From positions 3,656,001 through 3,720,000 of the forward strand of contig JAUCBN010000024.1 of assembly GCA_035048815.1 (NCBI GenBank): a DNA stretch of 64,000 bases, written 5' to 3'. Numbering within the stretch: position 1 is the stretch's first letter; every line of letters starts with the position of its first letter. Shown here in pieces: positions 42,401 through 54,800 of this stretch. A program made the position numbers and the translations under genes. A model generated the notes under the pieces. That model did no database searches. It saw nothing but the letters and a program-made list of their open reading frames with translations, and was not told the origin of the DNA. The DNA comes from Abelmoschus esculentus. Lineage: Eukaryota > Streptophyta > Magnoliopsida > Malvales > Malvaceae.

Positions 42401-45200
42401 GTTTACTTCTTTTTCTGCAGCACTTTTATTTAATGGATTGGAATTTGCGGCACTGGAGTCCCTGTGAACAACAAATGAGGGCCTTACCAATTGAACTAAA
42501 TATTGAAAACCCAAATATAACAGCAGAATTGCATGTATTATGACTCCGAGAAGTCAAGAAATACCCACCTCGAAACTTCAACAGCATTAGCAGCATCAAC
42601 AACAGTAGCTGCTGCTTTGGAAGCAGCCAATAATGCAGCTTCTTCATTGTTAGTAGTTTTGAACTCCTGAGGAAAGAAAGAAGATAACTGATGATAGGTC
42701 TCTAAAGCAAAGCCAAAAGTAAATTGCTTTGAGGGGTAAGGGGGAAAAGAGCAGGGTCACGAGATCAGCCTTGTACCTCTAAAGCTGCGCACTTGACAAC
42801 TTCAGCTGCAGCTTCTCCAGCTGCTTTGATGGCTTCAACTGGTGCATTGGCTGCCCTAGCTTCAGCTTCAGCAGCTCTAACCGCTTTTTTTACCAGATCA
42901 GAGAAATCTTTACTTCCAACCCTGCATCCTTGAAAGCATTCATCGTTATCCTCTCTTTCCACTATCAGATTATCACCATTGATGTTTCCCACACCCTTCT
43001 TCGCCTCTGGCACCTTTCTCACATCTAAATGCTTAGATGCACTTCTGTCTCTCATACTATATGCCACTCCAAAACGACTTCCGGCGCCTGGTGAGGTTAA
43101 TGATTGTTCATTCTCCATGATCCCTTCAGAACTCCTACCCTTACCCTTTGACCTTGCTGAACCACGGTTTATTTTGCGCCTGGAGGATTCATCTCTCTCA
43201 TTTTCATCAACTTCACCATATCTCAATTTTCCATCACGAATATCCCGAATATGCCATCTTTCCTCATTATTACCATCCACACCATGTATGTAACCCCCCT
43301 CACCCACCCCATCAGGTAGTTCCTGATCCTGTTCGGGACAATGGTCATCTAAAGGTTTCTCATCTATTATTAATCTGGGATCATCCATTTGAGTTGTCTC
43401 TAGAACCTGCCGGATCCTCCCCCGACCTTCATCTCTACTTCTGAAAGAGGAAGCACCAGATAGGCTCTTACTTTCAGATAAACGGGAGGCATCATTTTGA
43501 AATGCAGCAATCTCCCCAAGGACACGCACACGAAGATAGCGCATAAGCTTAGCAGACAATCCAGAAGTCAAAACGTCTTCTACCACTTGACCACCACTGC
43601 AACATTCAATAAAGCTAAGAATAATCAGAAGGAGAAGGAACAAGAATAATAGATGATTTACAACACCAGCACGTGAGAACAGGAAAAAGCGAGCAACAAA
43701 AACATTGAGATAGAAGCAGACCTTGCCAAACACACTGCAAGAAGTCCAGTGGAATAGGATTTTAAAACTTCAGCATCTGAGACTTCATTTCTTGTCAGGT
43801 CATGCTTGCAGTTCTGATCTTCAATAGAAGATCTAGGAATATCATTCATTACCCAAGCTTTGATGTTCTCCAAAACTGGTTCTTCAAAAACATGAGGATA
43901 CTATGACCCAGTTACAGATCAACAAGTCAGAAACATCCCATAAAATTGATGGAAATTAAATACAGTTGACAGAAATAGAGAAGCTCACAATCCAAGTAAC
44001 AGAACAGCTTATTAGAAGTCTAGCAGCAGCTGCCTGGACAGCGGTTGAATATCTACTCTCAGAAAGAAACTTCGATGATATCAGATCAAAAAATTCATCA
44101 TTCTCCTGAGTGCAAAGGGAAATGCTCCAAGTAAGAACTTTAAAAAAAGAATAACGATGTTCTCAAAAATCATATCATAATAATACAATTATTGTAATTA
44201 GTATAATAACAATCTTATATCGCAGCAGAAGGGAAAAAGAATTATGTTAAAGAAAAGTTAATTACCCTGATTAAGTTCCCCAACTGTCCAATATTATGGG
44301 AGGCACGACCATTGCTGGAAGAAGGACCATTCTCTTCATTGCATCTAAAACTAAATATGGAGAGAATTCAAAAAAAAATTATACACTATTCAATAATAAA
44401 GAATAATACCCATAAGAAGAAAAAAACTAATAGCACTAGATAATTTTAAATAAAAGCAACATGACATCACTACTCATCCAAGCATCTACATGTCAATCTC
44501 CCATTCTCCCTATCTTAAAATATCTGTTGCATGCACCCTGTCATGGATTATCTTGAAAGTTAAACATAAAGTCTCCAAACCTTGTTTCGTTTAGAGGGAT
44601 CCAGGATAGGAATTTTCAGGTAGCCCGGCTAAAGCCAACACTTTTCCACCTCTAAACTATATGCTAAATAAGACTCAGTAAGCAATTGATTTCGTAACCT
44701 AGCATTGGAAATAATGATGGGAATATATAAAGGTGCACTATCATATTCAATTAAACTGCGAGAATTTGCTTAGCAAGGTTGTTTAGTACAATAATTGTAT
44801 AAATAAACTTAGGAAGTAAAAGAAAACACATTTAGCAGAACAAATAAATTATAAGAGAGAGGGCGTACAGAGACTCTTGCGTTTCGAGAAGGCAGGCGAG
44901 AGCATGAAGCACTGTAGGATTAGGGTTATCGGGAGAAGCAGTGATCTTCTCCATGAGAGCCTGCGCTTTTTCCATCAATTCATCCTCTTCCTTCCGTCCT
45001 TCTTCTTCCTCATCCTCATCATCTTCCTCATCCTCATCATCGTCTTCTTCTTCCGCTTCTTCTCCTTCACGGTGTTGCTGCTCCTCTCTTTCTGCCGGTT
45101 GCTGCCTTTCCGTTTGATTCTGATTATCATTTTGATTGGGATTGGGATTAGAAATGAGATTGGGCGGTTGCCCTTGGCTTTGGCTCGACGTATCATCCAT
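36446..45200 (-). CDS. DCAF1: DDB1- and CUL4-associated factor 1 homologue (substrate receptor of CUL4 E3 ligase)
   Basis: Fourteen exons, read right to left: 45200-44869, 44344-44266, 44105-43989, 43900-43722, 43596-42777, 42666-42569, 42461-42038, 41924-41322, 41220-41038, 40831-40277, 40064-39954, 39335-39217, 39079-37468 and 37132-36446. Every joint keeps phase and the product is 1,972 residues, near the ~1,900 of Arabidopsis DCAF1. The N terminus is acidic and Gln-rich (Glu/Asp run ~45-80). Then comes a long helical armadillo-like region (VLTSGLSAKLMRYLRVRVLG; VCALPSDVVHQVVELAIQLL). A LisH motif follows (~1207-1233: LLLLIHEHLQASGLAETATS), then WD40-like repeats with two WDxR boxes that dock DDB1 (LWDRR 1715-1719; VWDLR 1751-1755), and a very acidic tail (~1850-1960). 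Nuclear. In Arabidopsis, loss causes embryo lethality and developmental defects. Intact. The minus-strand TATA-like box at 45404-45411 fits its promoter. Confidence 0.95.
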
Positions 45201-45403
45201 GGCCGAGCAGCAAGAACAAGAAACCAATATACGCTACGCTACTAAAGAAATTAGTATTATAAAAACCAAAGGTCAAGAATCGAATCAACAACACTGAAGG
45301 TGATGATAGGTTCCGAAGGTTTGAGGAGTAGAGAGTAGGGTTGTTTTCGTCGACGCGAGTCGCGAATGGAATCAGGAAAAACCTGACCCCTCTCTATTTT
45401 TCG

Positions 45404-45411
45404 CTTTTATA
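45404..45411 (-). promoter_or_regulatory. TATA box upstream of DCAF1
   Basis: The minus strand reads GCTTATAAAAGCG here, about 205 bases upstream of the DCAF1 ATG at 45200. Context is GC-richer than the surroundings. Good match to the plant TATA consensus; no experimental support. Confidence 0.5.
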
Positions 45412-46243
45412 AGCAACACAGGAAGGAGACGGAGAAAAGGGCAAAGAGATGCGAAGCTTCCCGATTATACCCGACCCACGTCTCACTACTCTTCTGGTCC
45501 GGGTCAGGGTCTGGGTCAGGGTCAGGGTCCGGGTTTTCTTTCTCTCGTAATATTTGTTTCTCTAATTCATGCGTGTTTTAAAGTTTATAAATATCAATAA
45601 ATTGTTTTAAAATATTTATTTTAATTATTAAATTTTTTAAAGCTATATAATGGATATTAAATTTTTATTTTAAAAAATTATTATATTGTTAATTGTCACT
45701 AAATCTTGTGAGATTATTTTCTAAAGATAGAAATAAATAAATAAATTTGAGAAATTTCATTAGGATATTTATAGTATTTAAATAATCTCAAAAATCAAGC
45801 ACGTGAATTGAATGAATATATTTTATTTATAAATTAAATATATTAGTTTAAATATAAATATTAATTTAAATATTATGAGTCATTGATAAGATTCGAGTTT
45901 AAAAATTAAAAATATATTAATTATATATGAATTTTTTATATATTTAATTTTAAATTAAATTAATCGATAGTCGAACTTTAAAAAAAATTATTAACCGTTA
46001 CCAGATCGAATAATTCAGTGAAGGATTGACTAACTGAATTAAATTTTGATTCGATATGGAAATGAAGTAACGAACGCTCTAATTTCTAATCCAAACGCAA
46101 CCTCAAGGTAGTTACAGTCTAAATAACTTTAAATATGGTTATGGGAAAACACTATTAAATTCCATAAATTATTAGAATTCGTCCCTGATTCAGTACTTAT
46201 CAGAGAGATTCTTCATCTACAGTTTCCGATCTCAACAAATAAA
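45412..46243. other. Divergent promoter region between DCAF1 and the microprotein gene
   Basis: The first 130 bases are GC-rich with tandem GGGTCAGGGTC-type repeats (45498-45532). The remainder is AT-rich. The two flanking genes point away from each other, so both promoters lie in these ~830 bases. Confidence 0.5.
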
Positions 46244-46505
46244 ATGGCGAAGGAAGCGCAGTCTCTGGGCATACGATTTCTGGATTCGATTCCATTGTTG
46301 GTAGTTCTTTTGATCGCTGCTCATATCTTCGCTTTGGCAAGTCTTCGGCTTCACTCCACATTCCTCACATTTCACCATTTCTTGTTTCTATTCTAATTGT
46401 TATTTTCTGAGAAGTAAATGTTTGATTTTTTTTTTACCTTTATAGGTTTACTGGATTTTCCGTCTGGCTACTGACAAACAGATCCAAAGAAGAAAGGCGC
46501 ACTAA
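46244..46505 (+). CDS. 50-residue single-pass membrane microprotein with a GC-AG intron
   Basis: Two exons, 46244-46336 and 46446-46505. Exon 1 encodes MAKEAQSLGIRFLDSIPLLV followed by VLLIAAHIFAL. Exon 2 encodes VYWIFRLATDKQIQRRKAH and a stop. The joint uses TTTG|GCAAGT as donor, a GC-AG intron with otherwise perfect consensus, and TTTATAG as acceptor. The nearest GT (two bases downstream) would put exon 2 out of frame. The product has one hydrophobic helix (~15-36) and a basic tail, in keeping with a tail-anchored or type III membrane protein. I believe similar short proteins are conserved in plants but I cannot name one, so no function is given. It is too small to be found by ORF length alone. 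Confidence 0.6.
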
Positions 46506-47825
46506 GCTTTATTAGATTGGGAATCCGAGGAATATTAGGTTTGTGAACCTCTTCTTTTATATCTTCTAATTCCTGGATGTTAAGTAAATTACGGTAGTGG
46601 GAAATCTGGAGAATAGTGGATACGATTCCTGTTGAACCTTTAATATGATAAGTTGGGGCTTTCTTTTTTGTTGTTTAGACAAATTCTTGATAAATTCATA
46701 CATGAAAACATGAATTTGCTCATTTTTGTTGAAATCCTATTAAAGCTCATAATTTCTTTAGAATTGAGATCATGAATCTTGATTTTGTATTAAAATGTTT
46801 TACTTCATGAATCTTGTACTAATACAGTATCTGTCTTGATTGAGCAAACAAATAGTAATCTCCAAAATATTGAGGTGTATGATCTAGTTAGAAAACAGTG
46901 CTGGCCATAGGTGTCTCAGGTTTGGCATTTGTCGTTGATGGCTATCATTCTTCACCAAGAAAGCCATAGTTTTTACAGTGTTAGGAAAATTCGTCCAAAT
47001 TTGATGTCCATAGTTTTTACACTATAATGACTTGGATTATGCTTTTGCGTATCATTTAACCCTTCCAGTAGGAAAACAGAGAGGGGATTATGGGTTTGCA
47101 AAATGCTTAAAAAAATGCAGAGTGGGAGTGGCGAGTGGCACTTATGGCACTCTTCTCCGTAGGGGTGGATATTCAATCGAGTTTGACTCAAATAATTTTT
47201 TTGAGTTAGCTAAATTGATGAGTCATATTTCAGAACACAATTTCTATATTTATATATGTAGATGTTTATCATGACAGGAACTTTATTTTTTAGATTTGAT
47301 TTCATCTTCAAGATTCCTGGGCGGCTCCACTGCCAGGACATAGTGTTGATGATGAATGTTGTTACTCGGATTCAATCATTATAGTCTTGAAAATAAGTGT
47401 ATTAACCTTGGCCTTGGGTGGGTGAGTTTGCAAACTGCTAATGGCAACATAAGAATACGTGAAGATCCTATCCATACCAATTGTGCCCAAAGAGGACCGG
47501 CAAAACGTAAAGAAAAGAAGAAAAGATGAAACAACCTAGTTGGTGACAGGGACAATGGCCAATGGCAAAAGCACTTTTTAGTCTAATTTAAATGTTTGAA
47601 GTATAGTTAGAAATGGAAGAGCTATGCTATGATCTAATTCTTATCAACTACGTATGGGACATTGCCCACTTCCTGTAAATCAAAACAAGACGTGTTATGC
47701 TATGTTATGATCACATCCCAGTGTACACAGTAACAACCCGATAATCATAGTAACATATATAAATATGGCATGCCACCAAATTAGAGTTCTTTTTATTCAA
47801 AATCAAAATTAACATCGACCACAGG
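46506..47825. other. 3' flank and spacer, no gene recognised
   Basis: Includes the probable 3' UTR of the microprotein gene. A short direct repeat (CCATAGTTTTTACA at about 46966 and 47008) is present. A fragment AGGGGTGGATATTCAATCGAG at 47161-47181 resembles one end of a hAT-type MITE like that at 19460. No complete element or frame of note. Confidence 0.45.
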
Positions 47826-48285
47826 TAGAGTTGTAAATGAGACGAGGCAGATCGTGAGCTATTCGGGCTCAACTCGGTCAAAGCTTGGTCAAAACTCGAA
47901 TTGAATGGACTTAGCTGGAACTCAACTCAAGTTTTTGACAAGTTGAGTTGAGCTATATAATACTCGACTCGAAAAGCTCACGAATTATTCAAAAATATAA
48001 ATATATATTTTTTCATAATTTAAAATCTAAATTTCTAAACTTAAAACCCAAAAATCTAAACCTAAACATACTAAAACCTAAAATTAACAAGTTTGTGTTT
48101 ACATAACTTGTGTATAAAAGTTTTTTTGTATTAAGCTTTAAATGAGACTTGAGGGATAAGAATTATTCGAGTCTAACACGATCAAAGATTAGTTAATACT
48201 TTGCTCGATTAAGCTTGAAAAAAACTCGAACTTGACTCGAGTTCTTAACGAGTCAAACCGAGCTTAGATTTTTTTAGGCTCATTT
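47826..48285. mobile_element. Probable non-autonomous hAT-like element (degenerate)
   Basis: The left part has TCGTGAGCTATTCGGGCTCA, GCTCAACTCGGTC and ATACTCGACTCGAAAAGCTC words. The right part has the complementary-looking AACTCGAACTTGACTCGAG and AACGAGTCAAACCGAGC. An AT-rich core (47990-48130) separates them. This arrangement of CGAG/CTCG words at both ends of an AT-rich body matches that of the element at 19460-19974. No clear target duplication. Confidence 0.45.
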
Positions 48286-48880
48286 AAAATAACTTTATTT
48301 GTATATGCTTCCTCAGTTTCTTCCCCTGTATTCTTTAATAAGAGTGTCACTCCATCCACAAAGCACTCATCTCACCATGTCATATTCAATCATGTACTCT
48401 TTGGAGAGGAAAACTCCAACCTCACAAGACCGTACGTGCACGTGTTCCAATCGGACATGTCATATTTCATCATGAAAATATAATAAATACATTGACCAAG
48501 ACAATTCCAAGAAAGACAAGAGAACAGGGGGACTAAAGACTTTAAATATGTAGTCAATAATTAACTTGTTTTAGCAAAATGCAAAATCAAATAATCAAAT
48601 ACAATGTGAGCCATGTCATTGTAAAAAGCAAAGGAATCTTGTAAAAAAATGACCACAATGGTTCAACCAGAACCAGATTTCCTGTCATGGGGTTTGTTTT
48701 CAGCCAACAGTGCAGATGGAGCTTGTGCATCTTACCATTGTTTAAAAAAAAGTTTTGAGATAGGAAGTGCAGTGCAGCCTCCAACACAAAGCAAGTCATC
48801 TACTGATCTTGAACCCATCCTACCCAGATCTGATCTGATCAGATAACAAAGTACAAAAAAAAAAACTGACCATTAAGCAA
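48286..48880. other. 3' flank of the RRC1-like gene
   Basis: Non-coding; the right part is expected to contain the RRC1-like 3' UTR (minus strand). No terminal repeats and no RNA gene recognised. Confidence 0.45.
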
Positions 48881-51800
48881 CTAACGCCTTCTCCTATCCC
48901 TATCCCTATCCCTATCCCTATCTCTGCCTCTATCCCTGTCATGCTCACCCCTTTCCCTACTTCCACTCTTTTCACGATGGTCTCGCTCCCTGTCTCTTCC
49001 CCTTTCACTTTCCAGGTCATGACCTCTACCTCTATCCCTATCCCTATGCCGTTCTTGCTCCTTTTCTAAATCATTTTCTCTATCCCTGTCTCTGTTCAAT
49101 GATTTTCGTGGAGGGCTCTCGCTTTGGCTTTCACTGCGATGCCGCTTTCTTGCAGAGTCACGTGCATCATCCCGCCTATCTCTCCTCTCTGTAATTTCAA
49201 TTGTGCATAAACTAGTGTTAGGGTATGCCTTCAACTTTCGAAAGTACATTAACATTAACTATTAGTCTTTCAAAGCATCAACTTATCAATGGCTTAACAA
49301 CTTACTTCTTCCTGAAGTATCTTCACCAGAATCTGTTAAACCATATTCAGATTCTAGTCGTTTTCGATGAACAGCAACCCTTCTCTCAATATCTTCGGAA
49401 TTTTTAATTCCACGCTCCTCAAGGGATTCTCGATATTCTATCAAAGCAACTTCCAGACGTCTCAACCTTTGCCTGTGGTATTATGAGAATAGTGAACATT
49501 AATAAATTAACGATTACATGGGCAAATACTACTGCACAGAGTTGATAACAACATTTTGTCTTTGGTTTGTGTGGCCTTAAGAAATGAGAAAACATCATAC
49601 CTCTGCTCTTCATTGATCGCACTTTCAGATGGTGCTGGGGTGTTCATATCAGTTCCAAATTCCAATTCATCTACCTTACTAGGGCCATCGCCATCATTCT
49701 CACTTCCAGAAGACAACCGAGTGCTTCTCTTTTCTTCATCATCACTGTCATCATCCTCTCTAGCCCATTTAGAGGCTGGCAAAACAGGATCGATGTAATC
49801 TTTCTTTGTGAATGCTTTTAGTTCAGGCTGTGGTACTGTGAAGGTTTCAGCCAGAGGTACAGACACTTTGCGTTTTGAATGGACATCATCCTCTCCATAA
49901 CGACTCCATTCAGACAACCCCAAAGGCTCTGGTTCAGCATTGGCATCTCTCTGACCACTAAGATGCCTACTAGAACTAGATTGGAGCTTCAATTCATTAT
50001 CTAGTTCATAATTCCTTTGCTTTTCAGCATCTTCCAAACTTAGGAGTCGTGCAACCATTATTTCTCTACCGCCAACAAGAGACAATCCATTATGTCTACA
50101 ACGTCTTTCCAGTTCAGCAAGTGGGAGATCCATCAGCTCCTTCGTAGCTGCACCTTTACCCATTGCCAAAGCAGCATCTTGATTGGCCTTAATCCCATCA
50201 ATTGCATCTTCTGAACTAATCTTCTTTTCAATTTCTGGTGCATTACCACATATGGAATGGAATGGAGCAACACCAGAGTTTCCTGATCGAAGAAAAGTAG
50301 CTCGCAGTCCGTTAACATATGCATCTGAAAAAAGAAACCAGTCTGACCATACTTGCAACACTTTCAGAACCCTTTCCTGCAGAAAGGAAGAAAAGATATA
50401 TATATATAAGAAAAACAAGAACCGGAGATAAATACATGCACATGGTCACAAACCATTTCATTTTGCAGGTCTCAGCAGAACAATCATAATAGAAAGCATA
50501 TTGAAAGCAGTATAAAGGGTCAACATTATACCTACCTTAAGGGCCTCAGCCGTGATCCTTCCTGTCACACTGCGGTACAAATCATTAAAGCTCTCCATTA
50601 TATCAGGCAATGTTGTTTCAAACTTGGTACGGTATGCAGATGCATTTTTAACAGGAGCACTGCTGTTATGAAGAATGTCGGAGACGAGCATAAGCCTTGC
50701 AACTTTAGTTGGAATTGGTGTCTCTTTAAGTGTCAAGGACTCAGTCACAACTTCAACTATCTGCAAGGGAAAACGAAGAGGGGAGCAAATGCATCCATAT
50801 TTAAGTTCTCATAATATTGTTTAAGGTCCAAACCACAAAACGGAACTTAAGGATATAAAGGGTTTTGCAACTAATCAATCAACATGACAACTAGATCTGG
50901 AATGTTGTTTCTATCTCTAGTAAATTTGATGTTGTTTCCAAAAATCTACTTTCTTTTTACATTTAAGAAAACAATATGAAAATTAAAAAAACAGGAAGCC
51001 CTCAAGACAGACCCAGCCAGGAACCATTAGAATTTGACAAATAGAAAACAAATCTTAAAGAGCATGAATTGCAGCATCGCAAGCTATAGATATAAAGAAT
51101 ACCTCTCCAGCAGCATCGGCATTATCCAAAGCAAAACCCATAGCTTCCTTAATCTGACTCCTCTCTAATGTCAAGGCCCGGAGCATGTCCTCAAATTCAT
51201 CCCTTTGAGGATCAGTAAGTGTTCGTTCTGGCTCCAGCCGCTATAAATAATAAATATAATATAGGATTATTAACTCACTGAAATCACAAAAGAACCACAA
51301 AATCGGGAACAAAGCATGTTCATTTTTGGAATACCTTGCTTCTTCCTGCAGCATATGTGACACTGGATTCCTTTTCATGATCCAAACCTTTTGTAGTTGG
51401 AAGAGGAGGTGGTACCCATCTAGAAAATAAATAAATAATAGGAACAAAAAAATTATGCACTGCCAATACTGTCCAACACAACTTGTGAAAGGAATGTAAC
51501 TAACAGAAAATTGTTGGAACCGTGATTACCTTCCGCTACCAGTTATCATGATAAAAGGCTCTGTCCGCCACCTTTGAAGAGTATCACCCTGCATTGCCAC
51601 AAACATTGAAGTTCTTCAATATTTATCCCTTCTTTACACATATCCCAACTCCCAAGCATTTAAGTTACAAAATAACACCAGGGACAAAAATAGAAGATGC
51701 ATTTGGATAGCTAACTCAATGGACCTGAGCAAAGGAATATAGTCTCCAGACATAGTAAGTATGTTCCTTTGAGCCAAGCTCAAACAAAAAGCTGAATAGA

Positions 51801-54800
51801 GGATTGCTACGACCCCTCTCCATAATAGCTTGTTCAAAAGCACATCCTCCATCAAGAACATAAAGAGCCATTGTATCGATCACATGGCGAAGATGGTCAT
51901 CATCAGGGGGAACAACCATTATATCTGGAACATTTGGAGTAAGAACCTGGCAAAAATATATATAAATTTAAGAATTGCATCGGACAGGTAGATGCATCAA
52001 ATTACCATTTTCTTAGACAAATTAAATGAAGAATTGAAGATAATTCAGTTAAATCACCAGTTCAGAGTTCTGATTTGGAACAGATGTGACTGGTGGGCCT
52101 GAAGGACCGGATAAGATTATAGAACTACCCTGTCAATCAGAAAATAGGTTTCATAATTACAGTGTAGAAAAAAACACCAGAGAGTGGATTTTGTCAACTG
52201 CCTACTCAAACCAAACAATATGTTATCAGATCATAGTTTCAGGAGAGAATTGTGGCTTGAGCATCTTTTATACAAAAAAATATCCATTTTAATCAATTGA
52301 GCTAAGAATTCTATTGCAAAAGAACATAACTAACCTCCTTACTCCGGATGGCCATGTGTCCAGGTGGGGGAGCTGGTAATGCTTGTGATGGAAGAGCAAC
52401 AGATTTACCCCACCCAATTTTCAACTCATATTCATACACAACAACTCCTGCAAAACAACACATATATTGAAGTCATATATCAGTTAAACTAATAAAAAAA
52501 GGCTATTCTATATATCAAAACACTTAGGTAATCAATCATAAGTTACCAATAACATCATCAAATGATATAAAAACGAGGGACATTTAGCATTCACAAAACT
52601 TTGGAATTAGATGTCACAATTTAGGAATGCATCAAATAGCAGTTTAATGGTAGAAAAAATCACATCAAGTTACCTATAGATTTTACTTCAATCTTCAGGG
52701 TGTAACTACTTAACAGATAACCAAACCAACAAGCCTTAATCCAAAATATATTTGAAGTCAGCTACACGACTAAGACAGAAACATACACAAACCCTCCTCC
52801 TCCAGACATCACTATCCACCACCATTTCCTCTTCAAGAATTAACAGTTTCATATCATCATTTATAACCTCCAATCATGTCTGTTGTCGTCTCCTTTGAAC
52901 ATTTCTACCCATCCAATGTCAATTTTATCCTTTCTTCTTACACATGCGTCCCTCAATGTGCATCCTATGTAGCTAAACCACCATAACAGTTTCCTCTCAC
53001 CTTATCCTCTATAGGAGAGTAGGAGACATCGCAACCGGGAGACGTATATCCACATTCCTATCAACGTCCTTCCCACTTTCCCAGTCATACCATATAGCTA
53101 TTATCAAGCATCTAACTTAGAGCAAAAAAGATAGCTCGAGAATCAAGGACATGAAAATGCACACACTACATCTACAAAAAGGCTAGAGAATACCTTGCAT
53201 TTCATCTTTCGCAGCTTGTCCATCAGCTCTATTCATGAAAGCCACAAAGCCACAATTTCTTTGCCTTCTACGCTCTTCCTCTGTCCTAGGCCACATAATC
53301 TTCACACTAGCAATAGGCCCAAATCTTCCAAAAGTACGAAGAAGAAAATTTTCATCCACCTAAATTAACTACTTCTAGTTAGAAAAAGTGAACACTTATG
53401 GAGAAACAAAGGGGAAGTAAAATTAAAATCAGAAATTAAGAAACAACAATAACACCTTCGGTGAGAGATTTCCAACATAAAGATTTGTTGTTTGAGGATC
53501 ACCATCATCAAATGACCCAGGCAGTTTTCCACTGGGATCAAAATCATCAGGCAGTTCATCAAAGCGGATAGATGGCTGGGAAAGGAACGACCAAAGGATA
53601 AGATTCATATATCTTTCCGACAAAGAAAGCAGATAACACATAACATGTACAAAATAGAGTTATGCTTTATGAGGACTGAAAAGTACTCAGATGACGCATA
53701 GTGTCATAGACCATCCCCATACATCTAAGGGCAAAAAAAGAGAGGAAAGTTGAAATATGGATAAAATTAGCCACTACTATGGAATAATGTTTGAATCCAA
53801 CTAAAGGACTTACAGCTGCAATGTCACTATGACCCCCGTCACGCCAATGTTCACGTTCCTGATTTCTCCTCTCCCTCATTTCTTGTTCATGCTTCAGCTC
53901 CTCCATAAAATGATCAATGTTCCGAGACTTTCCTTTCTCTTTCTCTTTTGGCCTCTCCTCCTCCTTCTAGAAACATCATTGTAAAAGTTTAAACAAAATG
54001 TGCATATCACATATCAGAAAACTCGGTTGAAATGATATAAATACAAATGTATGACATAATATCACCAACAAAATTTACCCTTTTCTCGGATTCCTTTCCC
54101 TTGGCTGCCAAAGGAGGTGGTATGAAAGATGGAACATACCTGCATATATACAAGGAAAGATAAGCTTCCATTTTCCAGAAAGATTTCTTTTCACGGTTCC
54201 ACCCATTCTTTAACAAAGCTTCATCACTTTTCCTTATCAATGAACTTTAAAGAAGACTCTATGGGATAACCGTCATTAAAACGTTTCATGTGACACTAAA
54301 GCATACAGAATTGTTCTAATTAGTGGATTCACTTTTAGATAATTTTTTGTTGTTTGCATGCAAGCATGCTGAAACAGATTGATGCAAAAATCAATTAAAA
54401 GCATTTTAAAGAATTTGGTAGAAGACATGACATTTTTACGGGACAGATGGAAATTTAGGTTATCCAAGTCAGATCACACCAAAAAAGGGGGAAATCTCTC
54501 CTATGTACTGTTGTTACTCCTGATTTCAAATTTGCTAATATGCACTCTAAACTGCTCAAATTGGAATCACTACAAAATCCTAGAAAATGCAGTTTTCCAA
54601 TTGCCATTAACAGAAGAAAATGCTATAACGGCATTTACATATTTAAAAGAAAAAGGGAATGCAAACCAGAATGGTAAAATCCTTCAGGAGTCGAAACTAA
54701 ATGAAATAAAGTTATCTAACCAACTTTATAAATCCACAAGAAAACCATCCAGGCAAATAATCCCAACGAGCTTGTGATGGAACTTATCTGAGTTGAGCCC

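Noticed and set aside
44877..45245. 122-codon plus-strand hydrophobic frame
   Set aside because: Mirror image of the Glu/Asp-rich exon 1 of DCAF1; GAA/GAG runs read as Phe/Leu/Ile on the other strand.
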